A stretch of 64,000 bases of DNA from Paludisphaera rhizosphaerae (GTDB taxonomy: Bacteria > Planctomycetota > Planctomycetia > Isosphaerales > Isosphaeraceae): NCBI RefSeq assembly GCF_011065895.1, contig NZ_JAALCR010000010.1, forward strand, positions 186,001 to 250,000. The letters run 5' to 3'. This document shows, piece by piece, positions 54,280-63,783 of this stretch (position 1 is the first letter of the stretch; each line of letters begins with the position of its first letter). Below the pieces are notes generated by a model. The model worked only from the letters and a program-made list of their open reading frames with translations. It was not told the DNA's origin and made no database searches. The position numbers and the translations under genes were made by a program.

Positions 54280-55695
54280 TCACTTGCCGTCAGGGGCCGC
54301 TACGGGCTTCAGCTTGATATAGCGGTCGGCGAAGGCCAGGAACGTGGGCCAGTTGGGGCCGGTGGTATGCCCGCCCTTGTGCTGACGGAAGCTGAGTTCG
54401 CCGTCGGTCAGGGCGGTCTCGACTTCGGGGAACTCCGAGGTTCCCAGGTCCTTCCGGCCTAGCAGCCGGAAGACCGGTCCCGCGGCGACGGCGGCCTGGA
54501 AGCTGCCGCGTTGGTCGAGCCACTGGCCCTCGGCTCCAGGGCCGGACGACGCCCCATAGCTGATGAACGTGGGTCGAGGCGCGCACAGGGCGATCAACTC
54601 ATGGGCGTCGACCGGCAGGTCGTCCGGGGTGAGCGGCCCGCCATATTTAAGGAAGTTGCCGGCCATCCAGTGGTACTCGCCGGTGGCCGTCAGATTCTCC
54701 ACCAACTCGCCGAAGTTGCGACGGTGGAGCTTGGCCCCTCCTTCTCCCGAGGAGCCGATGAAGCCGATCGCGAATCGAGGGTCGTAGGCCATCGCCACCA
54801 GCGCGGCCTTGCCGTACCGAGAGAGGCCCTCAATCCCCACCTGTTTAGCGTCGACGACGGGATCGGTCTCGAAGTAGTCGAGGACGCGGCTCGCTCCCCA
54901 GGCCCAGGCGCGGAGCGCTCCCCAGTCGTCGGGCTTGCGGGGCTTCCCCAGGTTGCAAAGTCCGATGATCCCCTGGGTCAAGCCGCCGCCGTTGTCGGCC
55001 TGGATGCTGTTCGGTACGACCACGGCGAAGCCCCAGCCTTTCGCCAGCACCTGTTCCCGCGACGACGGGCCGCTGCCAAACCCCGGCGGGGCGGCCTTGG
55101 GCGCGGCCCCCTTCGCCGTTGGGCCTCCCGGACGAGGGCCGAAGGTGCCGAACCCGAATTCGAGCATCACCGGGACGGGGCCCTTGGCGTCGGCGGGAGT
55201 CGTCAAAGTAAGCTGGATGGCGACCTCGATCTGCGGCGCTCGCGAATTATCCACTCGACCCGCCAGCCGTTTGACGACGGCCGGGATCGCGCCGACCTTC
55301 TCCTCCTTCGTCTCGACGACTTCCCACTTCACCGCGGGGACGTCCGCCGGGACCCGGCCGTAGACTTCGCGGTCGAAGTCCTCGACGATCTCGGGCCTGC
55401 GCTTCTTCCACCACTCGTCGGGAGTGGCGACCTTCGTGCCGTCCTTGCAGACGAGCGGATCGGGGAGCGTGAACGAACGAACCTTGGACTCGTCGTAGTT
55501 GACGGCGTTCGGCCCATTGCCGCGGGAGTCGGCCCCAGGTCGCAGAGACTTGATCCCCAGGGCGTCCATCATCTGGCGGTGGTCTTCCTGCGCCGTCGGC
55601 CGGGAAGGAGTGGAACCGGCAGGCTTCGGCTCCTGGGCGACGCTGGAGGCGGCGAACAGCACGAAGCACAGGGTGGAAAGCGTCGTCTTCGGCAT
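54280..55695 (-). CDS. secreted CE15-like glucuronoyl esterase
   Basis: A 471-residue protein from an ATG at 55695 giving the signal peptide TTLSTLCFVLFAASSVAQ. The nucleophile motif GLSRYGKAAL (about 288-297; G-x-S-R-x-G-K) is the signature of 4-O-methylglucuronoyl methylesterases of family CE15. Later GSSGEGGAKLHRRNFGELVE can supply the acidic residue, and HKGGHTTGPNW (about 440) the catalytic His. It probably cleaves ester links between glucuronic acid of hemicellulose and lignin or related esters. It is divergent from the deacetylase gene. Confidence 0.85.
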   Translation of the reverse strand: MPKTTLSTLCFVLFAASSVAQEPKPAGSTPSRPTAQEDHRQMMDALGIKSLRPGADSRGNGPNAVNYDESKVRSFTLPDPLVCKDGTKVATPDEWWKKRRPEIVEDFDREVYGRVPADVPAVKWEVVETKEEKVGAIPAVVKRLAGRVDNSRAPQIEVAIQLTLTTPADAKGPVPVMLEFGFGTFGPRPGGPTAKGAAPKAAPPGFGSGPSSREQVLAKGWGFAVVVPNSIQADNGGGLTQGIIGLCNLGKPRKPDDWGALRAWAWGASRVLDYFETDPVVDAKQVGIEGLSRYGKAALVAMAYDPRFAIGFIGSSGEGGAKLHRRNFGELVENLTATGEYHWMAGNFLKYGGPLTPDDLPVDAHELIALCAPRPTFISYGASSGPGAEGQWLDQRGSFQAAVAAGPVFRLLGRKDLGTSEFPEVETALTDGELSFRQHKGGHTTGPNWPTFLAFADRYIKLKPVAAPDGK

Positions 55696-56100
55696 GGGAG
55701 GGGGCCCCGAGGAGGCTTGGGATCTCGACGCGGCGACGCCATCGAGTTGTAGCAGTCGCCGGCGCCCGGAGGAAGCCGCCGGCGGTTGTGGAATCGTCGA
55801 GCCGCAAGGTTGCTTCGAGTAGACGTCGGTTGACGACGCCGAGGGGCCGATGCACAATGAAGGGGCGAGGCGCAGACCGCGACGCCTTTCACGGCGGGAA
55901 GCCGCCTTTGGGCGGAATCCCACCGGACGCCCCGTCTCACGACGACCTTCGGCGCGACGCGCCGATCCGCCCCGCGCCTCCCCCAGACCATCGACCGCAG
56001 CCGACCGACCCCGTCCAGGTCGAGCCGTGGTCCCGCCTCACCCGTGGGCGTGGTTCACCGAGCCGAAGAATCCCGGACGAAAGCTCATTCAAACGCAGCC
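55696..56100. other. divergent intergenic region
   Basis: About 405 bases between the CE15-like esterase and the LmbE-like gene, which are transcribed apart. In-frame upstream extensions of both genes lack ribosome binding sites. No promoter hexamers, RNA gene or repeat was recognised. Confidence 0.4.
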
Positions 56101-57072
56101 ATGAACAATTCATCGCCGACGAGGCACCCTGAGTTCGACGGCCTTCTCCGCGCGGCCACGACGTCTGGAGCCCATGGCCAGCTGGTCGACGTCCGGGAGG
56201 TTCTCCGCACTGCGCTGGGGCCGAACCGCCCGCTGGTGATGCTCTGCCCCCACGCCGACGACGGGGCCATCACGGCCGCCTGCCTGCTGCACGAGTACGC
56301 CGTCCGCCGCGGCCATCCGGTGATCGAGGTTCTGGTCTTCGCCGGCGAGCGCAACGTCGCTGCGCCCTGGTTGAACGACCAGAAAAAGATCACGATGCGC
56401 GAGAACGAGTTCCTCCTGGAGTGCAACGTCCTGGGGGCCGAGGCCGTCTGCTGGAACCTGGAAGGCTACCGTCAGCCCGGCTACCAGCCGACCGACGGCG
56501 ACGTCCAGAAGGTCGTCGACTGGTTCTCGAAGCGTCGCCCCGGCGCGATCATCGTCCCGCCGGTCAACGACGCCCACGCCGCCCACCGCGTCACCCGCGC
56601 CCTCGCCGCGGTTGGCCTCCTCGGCGCTGGTCTGCACGACACCCTGGTCATGACCGGCTGGACCCCCTGGGGCCCGCTGCCGCAGCCCAACGCCTATTTC
56701 GCCTACGATGGCGAGTCCGAGCGCACCAAGGAGTGGGCGATCCACTGCCATGCGTCGCAGATTCTGCTGACGGACTACACCCAGTATTGCTCCCACCTGG
56801 GCCGGGCTTACGCCGCCCTGACCCGTGAATGGGCCGAGGGCCACAGCCTCTCCGGCCGCGCCCACCGGACCGACGATCGCTTTGTGGGGGTCGAGCTGTT
56901 CGAGCTTGAGACCTACAACCCCTGCCGCGCGACCAACAACCCGCCCGACCCGATCCACCAGGCCCTCGGTCTGCTTCGCGAGCGGGCCGCCGCGGCTTCC
57001 GCTCCGGCCCAGGCCGCGCCGCTGGCCGTCGAGCCTCCGCGAGCCGTTCCGGCCAAGGCCCCCTCGGCCTGA
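56101..57072 (+). CDS. LmbE/PIG-L family deacetylase
   Basis: A 323-residue protein. MLCPHADDGAITAACLLHEY holds the metal-binding core of the LmbE family, normally AHPDDE; here it is PHADDG, so the acidic residue after DD is missing, although the His-Asp-Asp metal set is kept. NDAHAAHRVT provides the second His-x-x-x-His ligand. It is expected to remove N-acetyl groups from amino sugars. The nagB gene follows 56 bases later, so a joint role in N-acetylglucosamine breakdown is likely. Confidence 0.85.
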   Translation: MNNSSPTRHPEFDGLLRAATTSGAHGQLVDVREVLRTALGPNRPLVMLCPHADDGAITAACLLHEYAVRRGHPVIEVLVFAGERNVAAPWLNDQKKITMRENEFLLECNVLGAEAVCWNLEGYRQPGYQPTDGDVQKVVDWFSKRRPGAIIVPPVNDAHAAHRVTRALAAVGLLGAGLHDTLVMTGWTPWGPLPQPNAYFAYDGESERTKEWAIHCHASQILLTDYTQYCSHLGRAYAALTREWAEGHSLSGRAHRTDDRFVGVELFELETYNPCRATNNPPDPIHQALGLLRERAAAASAPAQAAPLAVEPPRAVPAKAPSA

Positions 57073-57128
57073 CCGTCTCGGTTTGGTCCGCCCTCTGAAT
57101 CCGTCACCCCGCAGCGAGCCCGTCGCCG

Positions 57129-57926
57129 ATGCCCGCCGAACGTACCCTGCACGTCGCTGACTCGACCGTGATCGTCTTCCCCGACGCCGCCGCCGCCAGC
57201 CGCGCCGCGGCTGATCGGATCGCCCGCGTCGTCGCGGAAGCGGTCCCCGCCCGCGGCAAGGCGATCCTCGGCCTGGCCACCGGGGCGACGCCCGAGAGGG
57301 TCTACGACGATCTCGCCGCGCGGGTGAAGGCTGGCTCGCTGTCGTTTCGGGACGTGGTCAGCTACAACCTGGACGAGTATTACCCGATCCAGCCCCTCGA
57401 CCCGTTGAGCTACCGGTACTACATGCACCGGAACCTCTTCAGCCGGGTCGACCTGGCCCCGAACCGCGCCCACGTCCTCGACGGCACGGTTCCCGAATCG
57501 GCCGCCGCCGATCACGCCGCCGAGTTCGACCGCTGGATCGAAGCCGACGGCGGCCTTGACGTTCAACTGCTGGGCATCGGCCGCAACGGCCACATCGGCT
57601 TCAACGAGCCTTCCGAGCTTTCCCCGGCCGAGTTCGCCGCGCTCCCCACCCGGATGGTCGACCTGCATCCGATCACCAAGGCTGACGCCGTCCGCGAGTT
57701 CGGCTCGGCCGAGGCCGTCATCCCCCGCGCCTTGACGATGGGCGTCCGCCAGATCCTGGCGGCGCGCTCGATCATCATGCTCGCCACCGGGCCCAAGAAG
57801 GCCCCGGTCGTGACCCAGGCCCTCAAGGGGCCGATCACGGCGTCCCTCCCCGCCTCGCTGCTGCGGACGGTCGCCGACAAGGTGGTCTGGCTCCTCGACG
57901 AGCCCGCCGCCGCGGAACTGGGCTGA
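57129..57926 (+). CDS. nagB: glucosamine-6-phosphate deaminase
   Basis: A 265-residue protein of normal family length. LGLATGATPERVYDDL is the phosphate-binding start; SYNLDEYYPI holds the conserved aspartate, and GIGRNGHIGFNEPS is the NagB signature. The late AVIPRALTMGVRQIL matches the allosteric-helix region of the family. It converts glucosamine-6-phosphate to fructose-6-phosphate and ammonia. It sits downstream of a LmbE-like deacetylase and likely shares its transcript. Confidence 0.94.
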   Translation: MPAERTLHVADSTVIVFPDAAAASRAAADRIARVVAEAVPARGKAILGLATGATPERVYDDLAARVKAGSLSFRDVVSYNLDEYYPIQPLDPLSYRYYMHRNLFSRVDLAPNRAHVLDGTVPESAAADHAAEFDRWIEADGGLDVQLLGIGRNGHIGFNEPSELSPAEFAALPTRMVDLHPITKADAVREFGSAEAVIPRALTMGVRQILAARSIIMLATGPKKAPVVTQALKGPITASLPASLLRTVADKVVWLLDEPAAAELG

Positions 57927-58095
57927 AACGCAGTCGTCAGATCCACGGATTAAGAAGGCTTAGCTGTCGAATTCTCGTCGGACGGCGTCGCGTCCTATAG
58001 TCGACCGTACCGGCCGTTGCAAGACGTCGTGGAGGGGCCGTCCTCTCCTGTCGAGACGTCTTCACGCGCCGCGTCGACCTCAAAAAGGACGCACC

Positions 58096-61041
58096 ATGAC
58101 GACGCCTCGCCCCTTCCGACGTCCGCGGACGACTTCCGAGAACTCGACCATTCGTCGCTCGTCGCGAACGCCCATAGGGAGAAGCGTCGAGATCCTGGAA
58201 GACCGGCGGCTCCCCGCCTCGTTCGCGGTGACGAGCCTGGCCGCCTCGGGGGAGGGGACGCTGCGGTGGGCGATCCAGATGGCGAACGCCCATCCCGGGG
58301 CGGATGAGATCGACTTCGAGGTCGCCGGGACGATCAACCTCAACCGCAAGGCGAGCCTCCCCGCGATCACCGACCGCGTGACGATCGACGGCTCCTCCGC
58401 GCCGACGTTCGCCGGATCGCCGGTCGTGACGGTGAACTTCCAGGGAACGAAGGGGGTCCGGTTCGCGGCTGGCAGCGACGGGTCGACCTTGACCTCGCTC
58501 TCGATCGTCAAGGCCGGCAACGCCGGAGTGACGCTTGAGGCCTCGCGGATCACCGTGCAGGGGAACTACATCGGGCTCCTCGCGAACGGTTCGACGGTCG
58601 CCGGCAACCGGGGCGACGGCGTGACGATCGCCGCCTCGTCGCACGACAACCTGATCGGCCGCGTCGACCCGGTCACGGACGTGACCTACTACAACACGGA
58701 CTCCGTGAGCATCCAGCCGGTCACCGGCTGGCAGGGGATCCGGGCCTCGAGCGTCGCCGGCAACTACCTGATCTCCGGCACCTCCGGCAGCAACGGCCTG
58801 CTCTACGACGGACCCATCAGCGGCCAGGGCGGGACGAGCTACCTGGTCAACTACCCCGGCGCGGCGACCACCAGCGTCTACGGGCCCGACCTCCTCAGCG
58901 ACGGCAGCGTGCGGCTCGTCGGCAGCTATCGGACCGGCGAGGACACGGTCTCGGGTTTCGTCTTCCAGGGGACGACCGCCGAGTTGACGGACGCCTCGCA
59001 CTATCAGTCGATCGCCTATCCCGGCGCGCAGTTCACCTACGTCCACAGCACGATGGGAGACCTGGCCGTCGGCAATTACGACAGCTCGAACTCCACCGGC
59101 GCCCCCCTCGACGCAGGTCACGCCTTCATCTACAACCTGGCGACCAGCACGTTCGTCACGGACGTCGTCTATCCCGGCTCGGTCAGCAACACGGCCTACG
59201 GCATCTGGGACAACGGCCGTTCGCATTACACGATCGTCGGCGGGACCACCCTGCCGGCGACTCCCGGGCGTGATACGCCGCTCGGCATGGGTTACATGGT
59301 CGACTACGACGCGACGACCGGCGTGTTCTCGAACTGGAAGACGTTCGCCTATCCCGACGGCCCCGCCGGCGTGGAGTTGCTGACCCACTTCGAGGGGATC
59401 AGCAGCGTCGAGGACGGCGTCTATACGCTGGCCGGCATGTCCGCTCAGATCGGCGGCGGCGCCTTCAGCGAGGCGGCCCTCGTGACCGTCAAGCGCAACG
59501 CGGACGGGACGTTCGGCGACGGGACGTGGGTCACCGTGAAGGTGCCCGGCGCCAGCGGCATCACCACGTCGGACGCGGTGATGGGCAATCAGGTGGTCGG
59601 GATCGCGGCCTCGACGGAGGGGACCGTCTCCTATCAGGCCACGGTCAATACGGCCTACCAACTCTCCAACGTCATCTCCGGCAACGGCGGCGAGGGGATC
59701 GGCGTCTACGGCTCGAACAACAATCGGATCGCCACGAACTACATCGGGACCGACATGACCGGGACCCAGAAGCGCGGCAACGGCCGCAACGGGATCCTGA
59801 TCACGAATGGGGCCCGGGGAAACATGATCGGCGGGACGGACTCCGGCGGCAACGATCCCACGGCGGGTGTGATCGTCCGTCCGCCGCAAGGGAACCTGAT
59901 CTCGGGCAACCGGGCCAACGGCGTCCTCATCACCGGCGGCGCGACGGGGAACACCCTGAGCGGCAACTTCGTCGGCACCGACGCTTCAGGGAACTCCGCG
60001 CTGGGGAATCGCAAGGACGGCGTGGCGATCGACCGGGCCGACGGCAATTCGCTCATCGGCTGCACGGTCCAGAACAGCCCGTTCGTCTATTACAATGTTC
60101 TCTCGGGCAACGGCGGCAACGGCCTGCGGGTCACGAACTCCAACGACATCACCGTGCACGCCAACTTCATGGGCGTCGGCGCCAACAACGCCGTGATCGT
60201 GGCCAACGGCGGCGACGGTCTCCTGATCTCGGGATCGTCGCGGAACACTCAGGTAGGCGGGATCATCCCGCTGGGGAACGTGATCTCGGGGAACAACCGC
60301 AACGGCATCGAGGTCAAGGACCGGGCCAGCGGCTTCGTCTCGTTCAACACGTTCGGCGGCGTCTTCGCCTTCGGCGGGGCCGCCCCCAACCGTGGCGACG
60401 GCATCCTGATCACCTCGACGGGCGGGAACAACCTGGTCCGGACGTCGATCATCTCGGGCAACTACGGCAACGGTATCGAGCTGGGCGGCCAGGCGACCGG
60501 CGTGGAGATCACCGACACGGCCACCGGGACCAACACGGCGATCAACGCCCCCATCCCCAACCGCGGCAGCGGGATCAAGATCTCCGGCCGAGCCCACGGC
60601 AACGCCGTCGGCGGATACCAGCCGTCCATCGAGCCCCGCGACACGTCCTCGGCCAACGGCCGATATGGGATCGAGATCGTCGGTTCGGCTCGCGACAACG
60701 TCATCTACAACACATACATCGGCACCGACGCCCGAGGGACCAGCGCCCTGGGCAACCTGCTGGGGGGCGTCTACCTCGGCCCCGGTACGTCGAACAACTC
60801 CATCGGCGGCGCCGAGGACGGTCAGGCCAACCTGATCGCATACAATCTCGCCAATGGCGTGCTGATCAAGTCGGCCCGCAACGGCCGGGTCGCCAACAAC
60901 CGGATCCAGTCGAACGCCGGCTACGGCCTGCAGGCGATCGGAAACGTCGCCGTGACCGTGGTTCGCGACAACACCATCGAGGACAACGCCCTCGGCAACG
61001 TCGACACCTCGAAGGCCACGGGGATCATCGTGGAGTCGTGA
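58096..61041 (+). CDS. beta-helix surface protein with inserted domain
   Basis: A 981-residue protein. The N-terminus has VEILEDRRLPASFAVTSLAA, a planctomycete LExRxLPA-type surface signature. The start of the right-handed beta-helix is TLRWAIQMANAHPGADEIDF, and the helix repeats units such as NLISGNRANGVLITGGATGN and GVAIDRADGNSLIG, as in Nos D-like proteins. Residues about 190-520 do not follow this pattern (for example SYLVNYPGAATTSVYG and YVHSTMGDLAVGNYDSSN) and look like an inserted propeller-like domain. Likely a cell-surface or extracellular adhesin- or polysaccharide-binding protein. Confidence 0.85.
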   Translation: MTTPRPFRRPRTTSENSTIRRSSRTPIGRSVEILEDRRLPASFAVTSLAASGEGTLRWAIQMANAHPGADEIDFEVAGTINLNRKASLPAITDRVTIDGSSAPTFAGSPVVTVNFQGTKGVRFAAGSDGSTLTSLSIVKAGNAGVTLEASRITVQGNYIGLLANGSTVAGNRGDGVTIAASSHDNLIGRVDPVTDVTYYNTDSVSIQPVTGWQGIRASSVAGNYLISGTSGSNGLLYDGPISGQGGTSYLVNYPGAATTSVYGPDLLSDGSVRLVGSYRTGEDTVSGFVFQGTTAELTDASHYQSIAYPGAQFTYVHSTMGDLAVGNYDSSNSTGAPLDAGHAFIYNLATSTFVTDVVYPGSVSNTAYGIWDNGRSHYTIVGGTTLPATPGRDTPLGMGYMVDYDATTGVFSNWKTFAYPDGPAGVELLTHFEGISSVEDGVYTLAGMSAQIGGGAFSEAALVTVKRNADGTFGDGTWVTVKVPGASGITTSDAVMGNQVVGIAASTEGTVSYQATVNTAYQLSNVISGNGGEGIGVYGSNNNRIATNYIGTDMTGTQKRGNGRNGILITNGARGNMIGGTDSGGNDPTAGVIVRPPQGNLISGNRANGVLITGGATGNTLSGNFVGTDASGNSALGNRKDGVAIDRADGNSLIGCTVQNSPFVYYNVLSGNGGNGLRVTNSNDITVHANFMGVGANNAVIVANGGDGLLISGSSRNTQVGGIIPLGNVISGNNRNGIEVKDRASGFVSFNTFGGVFAFGGAAPNRGDGILITSTGGNNLVRTSIISGNYGNGIELGGQATGVEITDTATGTNTAINAPIPNRGSGIKISGRAHGNAVGGYQPSIEPRDTSSANGRYGIEIVGSARDNVIYNTYIGTDARGTSALGNLLGGVYLGPGTSNNSIGGAEDGQANLIAYNLANGVLIKSARNGRVANNRIQSNAGYGLQAIGNVAVTVVRDNTIEDNALGNVDTSKATGIIVES

Positions 61042-61051
61042 TCCAGCCGTA

Positions 61052-62233
61052 TCAGAGGTCGAAGTACAGGAACGGGGCGGGCGTCAGAAACGCGTGCTGC
61101 TCGAAGAGGCTCCAGACGCCTCCCCACGAGGTGTACTGCGAGAAGAAGATGACCAGCACGTAGATGACGGCCACCGGCACGATGGCGAGCTTCCCCAGCA
61201 GCCGGAAGAACCAGTGACTCCGCCGCTCGCGCCGGAGCGACCGCGCGTAGGCCCAGCCGACGAGCAGTCGCGCCGGTGCGAGGAAGACCACGAAGACCAG
61301 CCCCGGCAGCCACGCAGCCTCGCGGGGGATCATCTCGATCTTGAGCAGGTGGAGCGGGATCGAGGCCGCGAGCAAGACGAAGAGCGCGAACGCGAAGGCC
61401 CAGGGCGCGTGTCGGAACCGCTCGCGGGCCGCCCTGCGCCCGAACAGCGCAGACGCCTTCCCTTCCACGGCATAGCTCGTCTGAAGGAACGGGATCACAG
61501 GCGCGACGATCGCCAGGCAGAGCATCCCGATCGGCCCCAGCAATGGGAACCGCGTCGTCCCGGCGATCATGGCCGACGGTAGGGCGATCCAGGCGAACGT
61601 TCCCACGAACCCCACGAATCCCAGCCGGAAGTAATAGGCCGGCCGGAACCGGGCGAGGAACCCCCAGAAGCCGTCGGTCGACTCTGCAAGCAGGCCCCCT
61701 TCGCGGAGCTTCCGCTTGAGCCAGAACGGACCGCCGAACGGCCAGAGGAAGGAACGCAACCGCCCTCCGCGCAGGAAGGCCGTCAGGACGTGCCCGCAAG
61801 ACAGCCCCCAGACGGCGATCGTCGCCAGCCGCAATCCTCGCGCCGCCGGCCCCCCCGGATCGATGACCGCCGCCGAGGCCGCATACGACGAGACCAGCCA
61901 GAGCGGGACCATCGAAACGACCGTCCCCAGCGCCATTCCGCCGACCCGGCCCGCCAGTCGAACCCCGAACACCCCGTCCCGCAGCCTCCCGCTCCGCGCG
62001 ACCCTCGCCGACGACTCCAGCAAGTACCCCAGGCTGAGGAACTGCAAGACGGGCGTCGACGACAGCACCGCCAGCCCCAGCACCAGCGAGACCATCCCGA
62101 AAACCCACCCCACCGCCGACGCAATCCCACGCATCAGCCACATGAACAAGCGCGGAACAAGCCGCCTTCGAGGCGGGACCTCGAAACGGCTGACCTCAGC
62201 CGGCGCTTCGTCGAGCAGGATGGCGGTGTCCAT
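61052..62233 (-). CDS. multi-pass membrane protein, DUF4013-like
   Basis: A 393-residue protein with about eight hydrophobic helices. The block TPVLQFLSLGYLLESSARVA resembles the conserved core of DUF4013-type membrane proteins. Other segments include GIASAVGWVFGMVSLVLGLA, MIAGTTRFPLLGPIGMLC and KLAIVPVAVIYVLVIFFSQY. It lies convergent with the beta-helix gene, whose stop is ten bases away. No catalytic or transport motif was seen. Confidence 0.75.
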   Translation of the reverse strand: MDTAILLDEAPAEVSRFEVPPRRRLVPRLFMWLMRGIASAVGWVFGMVSLVLGLAVLSSTPVLQFLSLGYLLESSARVARSGRLRDGVFGVRLAGRVGGMALGTVVSMVPLWLVSSYAASAAVIDPGGPAARGLRLATIAVWGLSCGHVLTAFLRGGRLRSFLWPFGGPFWLKRKLREGGLLAESTDGFWGFLARFRPAYYFRLGFVGFVGTFAWIALPSAMIAGTTRFPLLGPIGMLCLAIVAPVIPFLQTSYAVEGKASALFGRRAARERFRHAPWAFAFALFVLLAASIPLHLLKIEMIPREAAWLPGLVFVVFLAPARLLVGWAYARSLRRERRSHWFFRLLGKLAIVPVAVIYVLVIFFSQYTSWGGVWSLFEQHAFLTPAPFLYFDL

Positions 62234-62410
62234 AAATGGAGATACCGAAAGGCGAGGCGATTGGTTTCACGCCTCTTCGTCATCGTCCCACCATCCAGCC
62301 GAATCGTCAACGAGGCTGCCTTGACGTATCAGCGCCGTGGCTTGTGACTCCTCCACCCCCGTGTTACGATCCGCCGGCCGTCGTATCGAGAAGCCACGGG
62401 GGGATTTGCG

Positions 62411-63661
62411 ATGAGAGAACCGGCTTTCGACTCGATCTCATCCCGGAGGCGGTTCCTCGCCCAGACGGCGGGGCTCGCGGGATTGGCTCTGACAGGCGCA
62501 GGGGCGCGGGCGGGAGGATCGGACTTCATTTCGTCGATCTCCCGCGAGGTCGCCATCCCCGGCCGACCGGGGACGCCCGCCTGGTTCCATCCCAGGGCCT
62601 GCCTGGTCCCCGGCGGCCAGGAGAATGAGGTCCTGGCGACCTTGCAGACGATCCACGGCTCGGACGTTTTCGGCCCGATCCACTGGACGGCCTCGCGCGA
62701 CCTCGGTCGGACGTGGACCACACCCGCGGCGATTCCCGGCCTGGGGCGATCCCCGTTCACCGACGGCCTGGAGGCAGGCGTCTGCGACGTCGTCCCCGAG
62801 TTCCACCCGGCCACGCGCACCGTGCTGGCGATCGGCCATGACGTTTTCTATCGCAACAACGTCCTGGCCCGACCGCAGCCGCATCGCAAGCCCGTCTACG
62901 TCGTTCGTTCGGCCGACAGGACGTGGTCTGCTCCCCAGCGGCTTGAATGGGACGACCCTCGCGCCTCGGCCATCCACTCCTGCGGTTGCTCGCAGCGGAT
63001 CATGACGGCCGACGGCGACGTCCTGATCCCGCTCACGTTTGGATCGGAAAACCGCGAGGACCGCCTGGTTACGTCGGTTCTCTGCTCGTTCGACGGTCGT
63101 TCCTTGCGGATCCGCCGCGTCGGCGCGGTGCTCGAACTTCGGGCCAAGCGCGGCCTGCTGGAACCCTCGTTGACGACCCTCGACGGCCGCTATTACATGA
63201 CGATCCGCGCCGAGGACGATCGCGGTTACGTCGCCACGTCGCCCGACGGCCTGGCCTGGGAGCCGATGCGGCCCTGGTGCTGGGACGACGGCGAGCCCCT
63301 CGCCATGAGCACCACCCAGCAGCACTGGCTGACGCACTCGGACGCCCTCTTCCTCGTCTACACCCGCAAGACCGACGAGAACGCCAAGGTCGTCCGCTGG
63401 CGGTCGCCTCTCTTCCTGGCCGAGGTCGACCGCTCAAGCCTCCGCCTGATTCGCTCGACCGAACGCGTCGCCCTCCCCATCGTCGGCGACGCCCGCGCCG
63501 AGCCCGCTCGCATCCCGCTGATGGGCAACTTCCACGTCGTCAACGCCTCGCCCGAGGAATCGTGGGTCACCGTCGGCGAAAACCGACCCAAGGAAGCCTG
63601 GTGGGGCGACTTCCTCCTTGCCCGCATTCGTTGGTCGCGGCCGAATCGGCTGGTGGGGTGA
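62411..63661 (+). CDS. Tat-exported sialidase/BNR-like protein
   Basis: A 416-residue protein. The Tat signal SRRRFLAQTAGLAGLALTGA is followed by a mature part with repeated Asp-box-like elements: SRDLGRTWTTPA, SADRTWSAPQRLEW, and TSPDGLAWEPM, each the SxDxGxxW pattern seen in sialidases and other BNR propellers. It is likely a six-bladed propeller hydrolase or lectin in the periplasm. Whether the sialidase catalytic arginines and tyrosine are all present cannot be settled by eye. Confidence 0.8.
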   Translation: MREPAFDSISSRRRFLAQTAGLAGLALTGAGARAGGSDFISSISREVAIPGRPGTPAWFHPRACLVPGGQENEVLATLQTIHGSDVFGPIHWTASRDLGRTWTTPAAIPGLGRSPFTDGLEAGVCDVVPEFHPATRTVLAIGHDVFYRNNVLARPQPHRKPVYVVRSADRTWSAPQRLEWDDPRASAIHSCGCSQRIMTADGDVLIPLTFGSENREDRLVTSVLCSFDGRSLRIRRVGAVLELRAKRGLLEPSLTTLDGRYYMTIRAEDDRGYVATSPDGLAWEPMRPWCWDDGEPLAMSTTQQHWLTHSDALFLVYTRKTDENAKVVRWRSPLFLAEVDRSSLRLIRSTERVALPIVGDARAEPARIPLMGNFHVVNASPEESWVTVGENRPKEAWWGDFLLARIRWSRPNRLVG

Positions 63662-63783
63662 ACGTGGGGAATGGTCGGGACGGCGGCGCGTCCTGACTGG
63701 GCGTCCGCCGATGGACGGCCAGCCGGATGGGCCGTAAGCTGAAGTTCGTCCCGACGCCTTCGAAACCCAGCACCCGGTATTTC

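Noticed and set aside
57937-59889. Long reverse open frame antisense to the beta-helix gene
   Set aside because: Repetitive DV/RG/DR composition arises from the third-codon G+C bias on the other strand; the forward frame has clear domain structure.
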